Shown: positions 27,276 through 35,449 of the stretch, in pieces
How the letters are laid out: the number at the start of each line of letters is the position of its first letter
Position numbering within the stretch: the first letter of the stretch is position 1
Assembly: GCF_900114605.1 (NCBI RefSeq)
Contig: NZ_FOTP01000001.1
Location: forward strand, 124,001 to 188,000
Length of the DNA stretch: 64,000 bases
Reading direction: 5' to 3'
DNA from: Bradyrhizobium sp. NFR13
Lineage (GTDB): Bacteria > Pseudomonadota > Alphaproteobacteria > Rhizobiales > Xanthobacteraceae
Translations under genes and position numbers: made by a program
The notes under the pieces: generated by a model
The model's database searches: none
Seen by the model: the letters and a program-made list of their open reading frames with translations, nothing else
What the model was told of the DNA's origin: nothing

Positions 27276-28664
27276 CTAAACCGGCACCCGCACCACCGCC
27301 CGCAAGCCCCCCATTGGACTATCCGTCAGCGTGATATCGCCGCCATGGGAGCGCGCGATATCGCGGGCGATGGCGAGGCCAAGACCCGTGCCGCCTTCGT
27401 CCTGATTACGCGCGTCGTCGAGCCGCAGGAACGGCTTGAACACTTCCTCGCGCATGTCAGCGGGAATACCGGGACCGTCATCGTCCACCGTGACCGTGAG
27501 ATAGCGATGATCGCGATGTCCGGTGATGGCGATATCATTTGCATGACGCGCGGCGTTCGAGACGAGGTTGCCGAGACAACGCTTGAACGACGCCGGCTTC
27601 ACCGTGACGATCGGCAGGCCATGGAATGTGACCGTCGCCTTATGGCCGTTGCGCTCGGCATCGCTGCGCAATTCCTCCAGCGCCGCCGCCATGTCTGTCG
27701 GCTGCGCCTGCTCGCCGCTGTCGCCGCGCGCAAAGGCGAGATAGGCCTCGAGCATGCCCGACATCTCGTCGATATCCTTGCGCATGCCATCGACTTCCGG
27801 ACCGTCCTCGATCAGCGCCAACTCCAGCTTGAAGCGCGTCAGGATGGTCCGCAGATCGTGTGAGACGCCTGCAAGCATCGCCGTGCGCTGCTCCATCGCG
27901 CGTTCGATACGTGCCTTCATCTCGATAAAGGCATTGGCGGCCCGGCGAACTTCGCGCGCACCGCGCGGCCGGAAATTCGGCGCTTCGCGGCCCTTGCCGA
28001 AACTTTCGGCAGCGTCAGCAAGTTTAAGGATCGGGCGGATCTGGTTACGTAGGAACAGGATCGCGACGATCAGCAGGATCGAGGACGTCCCCACCATCCA
28101 GAACAGGAAGATTTCCGAATTCGATGCGTAAGCTGCGCTGCGCTGCGCGAAGATGCGCATCACGGCATCATCGAGCTGGATGCGGATTTCCACGAGATTG
28201 GAGCGGCCGACAGTGTCGATCCAGAACGGCCGCGTGATCTGCCGACCGATCTGCACCGACAGCGCCTGATCGAGCAGCGAGAAGAACGGCTTCGGACCCG
28301 GCGGCGGCATGTCGCCGAGCGGCAGGAAATCCACCACGAGGCCAAGGCGCTGCTGAGCGATGGCTTTGATCTGCGTGCGGTCCTTATCCTGCGGATAGAC
28401 TTTGTAGACATCGATCAGCGTCGCGATGTCCTGCACCACGGCCTGCGACAGGCGGCGCGTCACCGTGTTCCAGTGTCGCTCCATGAACACGAAGGCGACG
28501 ACCGACTGCAGCAGCACCATCGGCACGATCATGATCAGCAGCGTGCGGGCATAGAGCCCCGTGGGCATCACGCTCTTGAAACGCCGGCCCATCAGGCTGT
28601 GCGCCGCGGAGACGCGGCCTGCCGCAGAGCGGAGGATGGTAATGCCGGTGTCGAGCGTGGTCAT
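27276..28664 (-). CDS. EnvZ-like sensor histidine kinase
   Basis: A 462-residue inner-membrane kinase with helices at about 43-61 and 186-205, a periplasmic sensor region of about 125 residues between them, a HAMP linker, and HisKA with phospho-accepting His269 in GVSHDLRTILTR. The ATPase has the N-box NLVSNAARHA (366-375), DDGPGIP (395-401) and GGTGLGL (424-430). The H-box Pro typical of EnvZ (SHDLRTPLTR) is Ile274 here. It is the third gene after the MarR and OmpR-type genes, 18 bases behind the latter, and surely its partner. The signal is unknown. Confidence 0.92.
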   Translation of the reverse strand: MTTLDTGITILRSAAGRVSAAHSLMGRRFKSVMPTGLYARTLLIMIVPMVLLQSVVAFVFMERHWNTVTRRLSQAVVQDIATLIDVYKVYPQDKDRTQIKAIAQQRLGLVVDFLPLGDMPPPGPKPFFSLLDQALSVQIGRQITRPFWIDTVGRSNLVEIRIQLDDAVMRIFAQRSAAYASNSEIFLFWMVGTSSILLIVAILFLRNQIRPILKLADAAESFGKGREAPNFRPRGAREVRRAANAFIEMKARIERAMEQRTAMLAGVSHDLRTILTRFKLELALIEDGPEVDGMRKDIDEMSGMLEAYLAFARGDSGEQAQPTDMAAALEELRSDAERNGHKATVTFHGLPIVTVKPASFKRCLGNLVSNAARHANDIAITGHRDHRYLTVTVDDDGPGIPADMREEVFKPFLRLDDARNQDEGGTGLGLAIARDIARSHGGDITLTDSPMGGLRAVVRVPV

Positions 28665-28682
28665 CGTGCCAACTTCATCGAA

Positions 28683-29408
28683 CTATGGCGACGCGACAAG
28701 ACGATAGCCGATACCACGCACGGCCTGGAGGAAGAGCGGATTGGCCGGATCGGTCTCGATCTTGCGGCGCAGGCGATTGATCTGCACGTCCACCGCACGC
28801 TCGTTGACGGTGCCACCGCCGCCGGTGAGTTCACCACGCGGCACGGTCTCGCCGGGCGCCGCGGCCAGCACGCGCAGCATGTCACGTTCGCGGTCGGTGA
28901 GATGGATGATCTCGTCGCCCTGGCGTAGTTCGCCGCGCGCGAGGTGATATACATACGGCCCGAACTGCAGCGACTCCGCGCGCTCGACCGGAACTGGCGC
29001 ACTGCGCTTCAGGATATTTGCGATGCGTAGCACCAGTTCGCGCGGCTCGAATGGCTTGGCAACATAATCGTCGGCGCCGATCTGCAATCCCTCGATCCGG
29101 CTTTCCGCCTCGTGCCGCGCCGTCAGCATGATGATCGGCACGGCCGAAGACGTCCGAATGAAGCGCGCGAGTTCAAAGCCGGTCTCGCCTGGCATCATTA
29201 CATCGAGGATCAGAAGATCGAAATGCAGACCGAGCAGCTTGGCGCGCGCTTCCTTGGCACTCGGCGCCGTGGTCACGCGGTAGCCTTCGCCAGAGAGAAA
29301 GCGCGAGAGGAGATCGCGAATACGGCGGTCGTCATCGACCAGCAGCAGATGCGGCGCATCGTCGGCCAATGGCACCGGCATTCGTTTGGCGGCCTGAGCT
29401 AACATCAT
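28683..29408 (-). CDS. OmpR-family response regulator
   Basis: A 241-residue two-domain regulator. The receiver has the acidic pocket VDDDRR (24-29), phosphorylation site Asp69 in LLILDVMMPGETG, and the conserved Lys in YVAKPFEP. The C-terminal winged-helix DNA-binding domain ends RGIGYRLV. Its start overlaps the end of the MarR-family gene by 4 bases, and the kinase gene follows. The regulon cannot be read from the sequence. Confidence 0.93.
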   Translation of the reverse strand: MMLAQAAKRMPVPLADDAPHLLLVDDDRRIRDLLSRFLSGEGYRVTTAPSAKEARAKLLGLHFDLLILDVMMPGETGFELARFIRTSSAVPIIMLTARHEAESRIEGLQIGADDYVAKPFEPRELVLRIANILKRSAPVPVERAESLQFGPYVYHLARGELRQGDEIIHLTDRERDMLRVLAAAPGETVPRGELTGGGGTVNERAVDVQINRLRRKIETDPANPLFLQAVRGIGYRLVASP

Positions 29409-29971
29409 GTCTTGTTCGTCCTGCCGTCAGTTTTGGCGGATGCTTGGCCCAGGATGACCTGCAGCACCTTGTCGGGATCATTGCGGTCGATCATCGCCGA
29501 GAGAAACCTGCCGATCGCTTCAACTTCGACCGGCGTAAAATCCTTGAGCGCGCGGTTGATACGATCGGTCTGCAAGCCCGCTAGCTGCGCAACGAGAGCT
29601 TCACCCTTGGCCGTGGCGAAAAGAAGCCGTTGCCGCCGGTCGGCCTCACCGGATTTCTGCACGATATACCCTTCATCGAGCAATTGCTTGAGGACCCGGC
29701 CCAGCGACTGCTTCGTGATACGCAGGACATCGAGCAGATCGGCGACCTTCAGGCCGGGATAGCGATGCACGAAGTGAACGACGCGATGATGGGCGCGCCC
29801 GAAACCGAACTGGTCGAGCACATCGTCGGGATCTCCGACGAAGTCCCGATAGGCAAAGAACAACAGCTCAATGATGTCCCAGCGGGGCGGTTTCGCAGGA
29901 TCGCCGCTGGCTTGCCGCTGGGTTGTCTCAAGCGATCGTGACACCGCATCCTTGGAATTTACGTCAGCCAT
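29405..29971 (-). CDS. MarR-family transcriptional regulator
   Basis: A 188-residue winged-helix regulator. The core reads FGRAHHRVVHFVHRYPGLKVADLLDVL, then the recognition helix region ITKQSLGRVLKQLLDEGYI and the wing GEADRRQRLLFATAKG, all typical of MarR. The start MADVNSKDAV at 29971 is preferred over an ATG at 30010. It leads the MarR-OmpR-EnvZ operon, and its 4-base overlap with the response regulator implies coupled translation. The shared upstream region with ilvE (29972-30203) is the likely place for autoregulation. Confidence 0.88.
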   Translation of the reverse strand: MADVNSKDAVSRSLETTQRQASGDPAKPPRWDIIELLFFAYRDFVGDPDDVLDQFGFGRAHHRVVHFVHRYPGLKVADLLDVLRITKQSLGRVLKQLLDEGYIVQKSGEADRRQRLLFATAKGEALVAQLAGLQTDRINRALKDFTPVEVEAIGRFLSAMIDRNDPDKVLQVILGQASAKTDGRTNKT

Positions 29972-30203
29972 ATTGACATATCTTGGGTTCAATCTTACAA
30001 AACTGACCATCGCGACGAAATATTAGAACTCTCGCCGCACGGTCCCAATAGGGCCGATCTGAGAACCATACCGGACTTCGGCATGGCGCTAAAGCCTGTC
30101 CTCGGCATCCACCGGGGCCGGAAACGCTTTTGCCGTGGACCGGACTTGACGTAGAACATCGAGGACGCCGCTAGCCGCTGCGTCGCAAGCCAGGAGTAAG
30201 GTC

Positions 30204-31316
30204 ATGGGAATTTCGTTCGATAAAGTCGATGGCGCGACCTGGCTGAAGTTCGAGGTGCACCCCGCCACGAATGCAGTGTCCGAGGCGGATCGCACGGCGA
30301 AACTCAAGGATCCGGGCTTCGGCCGGGTTTTCACCGATCATATGGCCATCGTCCGCTACAACCAGACGGATGGCTGGCATGGCGCGCGCATCGAATCCCG
30401 TGCGAATTTCCCGCTCGATCCCGCTGCAGCCGTGCTGCACTACGCGCAGGAGATTTTCGAAGGCCTCAAGGCCTATGTCCGCGAGGACGGCGGCGTGAAC
30501 CTGTTCCGTCCTGATGCCAATGCAAAGCGCTTCCGGAATTCGGCCGATCGTATGGCCATGGCGCCGCTGCCAGAAGCCGTCTTCATCGAGGCGGTCGAGC
30601 AGCTCGTGCGCATAGACCGCGCCTGGATTCCATCAGGCGAAGGCAGCCTCTACCTGCGCCCCTTCATGGTCGCGAGCGAGATCTTCCTCGGCGTGAAGCC
30701 GTCCGCGGAATACATCTTTGCGGTCATCGCCTCGCCGGTCGGCTCCTATTTCAAGGGCGGACCCGCTCCGGTGTCGATCTGGGTGTCGGAGAACTACACG
30801 CGCGCTGCAATCGGCGGTACCGGCGCCGTCAAATGCGGCGGCAACTACGCCGCAAGCCTGCGTGCGCAGGCCGAGGCCATCAGTCACGGTTGCGATCAGG
30901 TCGTCTTCCTCGATGCGGTCGAGCGCCGTTACATCGAGGAACTTGGCGGCATGAACATCTTCTTCGTGTTCGAAGACGGTTCACTGCTGACACCGCCGCT
31001 CGGCACGATCCTGCCAGGCATCACGCGCGATTCGATCATCGCACTGGCGAAGGATAAGGGCACGCAGGTGCGTGAAGAGCCCTATACGCTTGATCAGTGG
31101 CGCGCCGACGCTGCCAGCGGCAAGCTGAAGGAGGCTTTTGCTTGCGGCACGGCGGCAGTCATCTCGCCGATTGGCCAGGTGCGCTCTGCGAGCGGTGATT
31201 TTACCATCAATAGCGGTGCCGCAGGCCCCGTTGCGATGGGACTGCGCAAACAGCTGGTCGACATTCAGTACGGCCGCGCGCCAGACCCGCACAACTGGAT
31301 CCGCAAGGTTCTGTAA
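30204..31316 (+). CDS. ilvE: Branched-chain amino acid aminotransferase (BCAT type II)
   Basis: A fold-type IV PLP enzyme of 370 residues that exchanges amino groups between glutamate and the keto acids of Leu, Ile and Val. The PLP lysine lies in GTGAVKCGGNYAASLRAQ. The signature region with EELGGMNIFFVF and GTAAVISPIGQV is present, as is the eukaryote-like BCAT N-terminus DHMAIVRYNQTDGWHGARI. AAGCCAGGAG gives a good ribosome site 8 bases before the ATG. It is divergent from the MarR operon and followed by a strong terminator. Confidence 0.93.
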   Translation: MGISFDKVDGATWLKFEVHPATNAVSEADRTAKLKDPGFGRVFTDHMAIVRYNQTDGWHGARIESRANFPLDPAAAVLHYAQEIFEGLKAYVREDGGVNLFRPDANAKRFRNSADRMAMAPLPEAVFIEAVEQLVRIDRAWIPSGEGSLYLRPFMVASEIFLGVKPSAEYIFAVIASPVGSYFKGGPAPVSIWVSENYTRAAIGGTGAVKCGGNYAASLRAQAEAISHGCDQVVFLDAVERRYIEELGGMNIFFVFEDGSLLTPPLGTILPGITRDSIIALAKDKGTQVREEPYTLDQWRADAASGKLKEAFACGTAAVISPIGQVRSASGDFTINSGAAGPVAMGLRKQLVDIQYGRAPDPHNWIRKVL

Positions 31317-31335
31317 GCGTAGGCCCTTCAAGGCG

Positions 31336-31371
31336 AAAAATGCCGCAGCCTTTCGAGGCTGCGGCATTTTT
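31336..31371. terminator. Bidirectional terminator between ilvE and the MATE gene
   Basis: A 15-bp stem AAAAATGCCGCAGCC with loop TTTCGA and arm GGCTGCGGCATTTTT. It carries an A run on one side and a T run on the other, between converging genes. Confidence 0.9.
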
Positions 31372-31376
31372 ATTTA

Positions 31377-32774
31377 TTAAGTCGCCAATACGAGCCCGAG
31401 TTGCTCGCGCCGGGTCCAGCGCCAGAGCATGACCGGCGCAACGACCGCCAGACCCGCTGCCAGCCCAATCCAAATGCCGACGCCGCCGAAGCCCAGCTTG
31501 AATGCGAACAGCAGGCTGAGACCCATGCCGAAGCCCCAATAACCCAATGCGGCAAAGATCATCGGCACGCGCGTATCCTGCAATCCGCGCAGCATCCCTG
31601 CAGCCACTGACTGCGCGCCGTCCGCAATCTGGAACACCGCCGCGCAAAACAGAAACGACATTGCCGTGTCGATGACGACGGCATTGGCGGGATTGCTCAG
31701 ATCGATGAAGGCGCCAATCAGGAGACGCGGCGCAGCCAGGAAAAGCATGCTCATCGACGCCATGAATGCGATCGCGAGGCCGAATGCAGTCCATCCTGCT
31801 CGCGTGATACCATCGCGATCCACAGCGCCTTTGGCCAATCCAACGCGAACAGTTGCCGCCTGGCTCAGTCCCATCGGCACCATGAAGGAGATCGATGCGA
31901 TCTGGATTGCAATCGCATGCGCCGCGATGGCGGCCGTTCCAAACTGCCCCATCAGGAACACCGCCGCATTGAAGACAGTAATTTCGAATGCGAGCGTCGC
32001 GCCGATCGGCAGACCGATGCGCCATAGCTTTGCGAAGCGCGGCCAGTCGGCACGCCACCAGTTACCGAACAAATGATAACGCCGAAACTTCGGATGCCAT
32101 CCGACCACGAGCGCAAAGATTGCGAACAGAAAGATGTTCGACAGCGTGGTCGCAAGGCCGGAACCGCGCAGACCCATCTCCGGAAATCCGAGATGGCCGA
32201 ACACCAGAACCCAGTTGGCAGCAGCGTTGAACAGAATGGTCACGCCCGTAACCACCAGCGCCCAGAGTGGGCGTTGCACGGCGGCAACGAATGAGCGCAG
32301 CACGATGAAGCCCAGTGCGGGCAGGAAGCCCCATTGCAGCATATGCACGAAACTCTGGGCGTCGGCGGAGGCCTGCGCCTCCTGACCGAACAGCAACAAG
32401 ATCCGCTCGGCATGCCAGAGAGCGATCCATGCCGGCACTGAGACGATCAGGGCTGTCCACAAACCTTGCCGAAATGTTCGCCGGACATCGCGCACCGCAT
32501 GCAGCTTACGGCCGATCGCCTCCGCCATCATCGGCGATGTCGCCGTGACGAGGCCGATGGCGAAAATCAGAAGCGCGAAATAGAGATTCACGCCCAGCGC
32601 TGACGCAGCCAAAGCCTCCGCGCTCACGCGGCCAAGAATGATTACGTCGGTCGTTGTCAGCGCGATCTGTGCCAGATTGGTCAGGATCAGCGGCCAGCCG
32701 AGCGCCAGCATCGCCCGCAACTCGGCGAGCCACAAATCGCGCGTCAAAGCCTTCTGACCCACAGCCAGCAGCAT
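31377..32774 (-). CDS. MATE-family multidrug efflux transporter
   Basis: A 465-residue inner-membrane protein with about 12 hydrophobic segments in two related halves, matching the NorM/MatE layout (LGWPLILTNLAQIALTTTDV at the start; GSGLATTLSNIFLF in the first half; AALGYWGFGMGLSLLFAF near the end). It would export cationic compounds in exchange for Na+ or H+. The ATG at 32774 is preferred because GAAGGA lies 4 bases upstream. No regulator is adjacent. The substrate is unknown. Confidence 0.9.
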   Translation of the reverse strand: MLLAVGQKALTRDLWLAELRAMLALGWPLILTNLAQIALTTTDVIILGRVSAEALAASALGVNLYFALLIFAIGLVTATSPMMAEAIGRKLHAVRDVRRTFRQGLWTALIVSVPAWIALWHAERILLLFGQEAQASADAQSFVHMLQWGFLPALGFIVLRSFVAAVQRPLWALVVTGVTILFNAAANWVLVFGHLGFPEMGLRGSGLATTLSNIFLFAIFALVVGWHPKFRRYHLFGNWWRADWPRFAKLWRIGLPIGATLAFEITVFNAAVFLMGQFGTAAIAAHAIAIQIASISFMVPMGLSQAATVRVGLAKGAVDRDGITRAGWTAFGLAIAFMASMSMLFLAAPRLLIGAFIDLSNPANAVVIDTAMSFLFCAAVFQIADGAQSVAAGMLRGLQDTRVPMIFAALGYWGFGMGLSLLFAFKLGFGGVGIWIGLAAGLAVVAPVMLWRWTRREQLGLVLAT

Positions 32775-32919
32775 GGAATCCTTCACCCGATTTGAGTGAC
32801 GCGGCTGCAAGGGCTATCGCGTCAAAATCCGTCCGACAACGATGCCGGACATTCACACATCAAAATTCGCGTGAGGATGCCGTGATAAACGCTACGAGCG
32901 TATTTGGCCAGATGCCGAA

Positions 32920-33972
32920 CTAGCCAGCGCCGCGACCTTGCAGCGCAGCAGCGGACACCCAGAACACTTCGCCTTCGGAATCTTCGGTGTCCAGCCAGAT
33001 CAATGGCAGATCGGGAAAGGCTGCATCGACATTGGCACGGCCGCGACCGATCTCGCAGAGCAAACCGCCATGCGGGTTCAGGTGATCGCCAGCCTGTTCA
33101 ATGATCTTCCTGACGATATCGAGCCCGTCATCGCCGCCATCGAATGCCATCGCAGGTTCCGCCAAGCATTCATCCGGCAAATCCGCCATGCCCTGTGCAT
33201 CGACATAAGGCGGATTGGTGATGATGAGATCATAGCGGGTATCGCCGAGCGGTTCGAACAGATCGCCCTTGTAAAGTGTCAGTCGCTCATCGAGCCCGTA
33301 ATCGATAACGTTACGCATGGCGACCGCGAGTGCCGCGGGGGACAGATCGACGGCGTCGACCTGCGCATTGGGGAACGACTGACTGGCCAGGATCGCGATG
33401 CAGCCGGAACCTGTGCAAAGATCCAGTACGCTTTCGATCTCCCGGGGATCGTCGATCAGCGATCCGCCTTCGCCGTCATCACCGCTGAAATGCGAATCCA
33501 ACAATTCACCAATGAAGGAACGCGGCACGATGGTGCGCTCGTCCACATAGAACGGCAGGCCGCGCATATAGATCTTGTTGACCAGATAGGCTGCCGGCTT
33601 GCGTGTGGTCACACGGCGATGAATGACGTCGAGGATCTGCTTACCTTCGGCCGCAGTCACCCGCGCCATGGCAAAGTTCTCGAACTGGTCTGGATGCAAA
33701 TGCAGGACTTCACAGACGATGAAGGCCGCTTCGGCCACGGGATCCGCCGTACCATGCGCAAAAGCGAGCTTTGCCTCGATGAAGCGGCTGGTGGCATAGC
33801 GCACATAGTCGAGCAGCGTCGCGAGTTCGCCCGGCACCACCTTCGGCAGCGTCGCCGTCGCGATCTTCTTCACGGAATTCCTGCTCTTCGCAGAGGCCTT
33901 GGCTGCAGTTTTCTTGCTCGAAGGTTTCTTGACCACCTTCTTCGCGGTTGTCATCATAGTCTTCTTGGCCAT
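32920..33972 (-). CDS. prmB: Ribosomal protein L3 N5-glutamine methyltransferase with a Lys/Ala-rich N-tail
   Basis: Methylates a glutamine of ribosomal protein L3. The PrmB-type N-domain has YATSRF, AAYLVNKIYMRGLPFYVDERTI (seen in parts) and VPRSFIGELL. The SAM loop is LDLCTGSGCIAI and the catalytic motif IITNPPYVDA. The total of 350 residues exceeds the usual 300 because of about 45 extra residues at the N-terminus made of Lys, Ala, Ser and Thr, like a histone H1 tail. Its ATG overlaps the moaE stop (TGATG). PrmB rather than PrmC is favoured by the VPRS and NPPYVDA context. Confidence 0.9.
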   Translation of the reverse strand: MAKKTMMTTAKKVVKKPSSKKTAAKASAKSRNSVKKIATATLPKVVPGELATLLDYVRYATSRFIEAKLAFAHGTADPVAEAAFIVCEVLHLHPDQFENFAMARVTAAEGKQILDVIHRRVTTRKPAAYLVNKIYMRGLPFYVDERTIVPRSFIGELLDSHFSGDDGEGGSLIDDPREIESVLDLCTGSGCIAILASQSFPNAQVDAVDLSPAALAVAMRNVIDYGLDERLTLYKGDLFEPLGDTRYDLIITNPPYVDAQGMADLPDECLAEPAMAFDGGDDGLDIVRKIIEQAGDHLNPHGGLLCEIGRGRANVDAAFPDLPLIWLDTEDSEGEVFWVSAAALQGRGAG

Positions 33973-34442
33973 CAGTTCTTATCCCAGCGCGCCGCAGCGT
34001 CGTCATCGTCGGTCTTCGCAGCAATCCAGTTGCTGCCACCGGCGGTTTCCTCGCGCTTCCAGAACGGAGCATGCGCCTTGAGGTAATCCATCAGAAACTC
34101 GGCGGCCTGAAACGCCGCCTGGCGGTGCGCCGACGCAGTCAGCACCACCATGATATTCTCGCCGGGCAGGATGCGGCCGACGCGGTGAACGATGGTTACG
34201 CCCGTCAGCGGCCAGCGGTTCATCGCCTCGTCGGCATGGCGCGCAATCTCCGCTTCGGCCATCCCGGGATAATGTTCCAGTGTCAGCGCCGTCGTCGCGT
34301 CGCCAGCGCCCTCCCCTCCGCGGCAGATGCCGCTGAACGTCACTACCGCGCCGATATCCGTCCGGCTCATCGTCAAAGCCGCGATCTCGCGGTTGACGTC
34401 GAAATCGGCATCCTGGATGCGGATGGTCACGTTGGAGGTCAT
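33972..34442 (-). CDS. moaE: Molybdopterin synthase catalytic subunit
   Basis: Large subunit of molybdopterin synthase, which adds two sulfurs to cyclic pyranopterin monophosphate. The 156-residue protein shows GAVVTFSGICRG, LTLEHYPGMAEAEI, RVGRILPGENIMVV, and the C-terminal region LMDYLKAHAPFWKRE with the conserved lysines of the active site. It forms a heterotetramer with MoaD, encoded 25 bases upstream. The operon is uvrC-pgsA-moaD-moaE-prmB. Confidence 0.95.
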   Translation of the reverse strand: MTSNVTIRIQDADFDVNREIAALTMSRTDIGAVVTFSGICRGGEGAGDATTALTLEHYPGMAEAEIARHADEAMNRWPLTGVTIVHRVGRILPGENIMVVLTASAHRQAAFQAAEFLMDYLKAHAPFWKREETAGGSNWIAAKTDDDDAAARWDKN

Positions 34443-34467
34443 GAGATCAACGCAGTCGTTGGCAAAA

Positions 34468-34719
34468 TCAGCCGCCGGTCATCGGCGGAAAGAATGCAAT
34501 CTCGCGGGCGCCAGCGATGACGGTGTCAGGCCGCACATGGGTATGGTCGATGGCGGCGCGGATCACCTTCGGCGTTTCGAACGCATAGGCATATTCGTCC
34601 CCGCGTGTGCTCAGCCATCCGATCAGGTCGCCGACTGTGCGCACGCCCGCCGGCGGCTCGACGGTCTCTTCGGCCTTGCCGATACGCTCGCGCACCCAGG
34701 CGAAGTAGACAACCTTCAT
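34468..34719 (-). CDS. moaD: Molybdopterin synthase sulfur-carrier subunit
   Basis: An 83-residue ubiquitin-fold protein starting MKVVYFAWVRERIGKAEE and ending in the Gly-Gly needed for thiocarboxylate formation (FFPPMTGG). It donates sulfur within molybdopterin synthase. Its start overlaps the end of pgsA by 4 bases, indicating coupled translation. moaE follows. Confidence 0.95.
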   Translation of the reverse strand: MKVVYFAWVRERIGKAEETVEPPAGVRTVGDLIGWLSTRGDEYAYAFETPKVIRAAIDHTHVRPDTVIAGAREIAFFPPMTGG

Positions 34720-35327
34720 GCATCTTCCTCAATGAGGTGGTGGATGCCGGAACGGAAATAATCATATCCCGTATAGATGGTGACGAGCGCTGAAATCCAA
34801 AGCAGCAGCAGGCCGAGCTGGGTGGTGATCGGGATCACCTGATCGCCGGCCTCGCCGGCCAGCAGGAAGCCGATCGCGATCAACTGGGCTGTCGTCTTCC
34901 ACTTTGCCACCTTGGTGACCGGAACGCTGACGCGGAGCGCGGCGAGATATTCGCGCAGGCCCGAAACCAGAATCTCGCGGCACAGGATCACGATGGCCGC
35001 CCACAGGGTCCAGCCATGGATGATGCCATCGGCGGCCAGCATCAGCAGGCAGGAGGCTACCAGCAGCTTGTCAGCGATCGGATCGAGCATCCGGCCAAAA
35101 GCCGACTGCTGATTCCAGATCCGGGCGTAATAGCCATCGAGAAAATCGGTGACCGCAGCGCCGATGAAGACGGCCAGCGCGACCCAGCGCAGCCATAGCG
35201 GGCCATCCATGATCGACTGCGAATAGATGCAGCCGACCACCACCGGAATGGCGGCAATGCGGGCCATGGTCAGGATATTTGGCAGGGACATCGCGGAATT
35301 CGCGGCCCGTCTCGTGGTCACTGTCAT
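34716..35327 (-). CDS. pgsA: CDP-diacylglycerol-glycerol-3-phosphate 3-phosphatidyltransferase
   Basis: Inner-membrane enzyme of phosphatidylglycerol synthesis. The CDP-alcohol phosphotransferase motif D-x2-D-G-x2-A-R-x8-G-x3-D-x3-D is fully present as TDFLDGYYAR...GRMLDPIAD. LPNILTMARI at the start and several membrane helices agree. ATG codons at 35339, 35327 and 35291 compete; 35327 is taken as a compromise, giving about 203 residues. It follows uvrC by 122 bases and overlaps moaD. The product lipid is also the Lgt substrate. Confidence 0.93.
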   Translation of the reverse strand: MTVTTRRAANSAMSLPNILTMARIAAIPVVVGCIYSQSIMDGPLWLRWVALAVFIGAAVTDFLDGYYARIWNQQSAFGRMLDPIADKLLVASCLLMLAADGIIHGWTLWAAIVILCREILVSGLREYLAALRVSVPVTKVAKWKTTAQLIAIGFLLAGEAGDQVIPITTQLGLLLLWISALVTIYTGYDYFRSGIHHLIEEDA

Positions 35328-35449
35328 CCGTCTTACCAATACTGCCAGAGCGCAGAGGTCAACCGCCAGAGAAGCTGGAGCGGCTTAGTTTACCGCAAAA
35401 CTGTCTCGGGGCATGCGACAGCCAGATTACGTCTCGTTCATCTTGGCGG

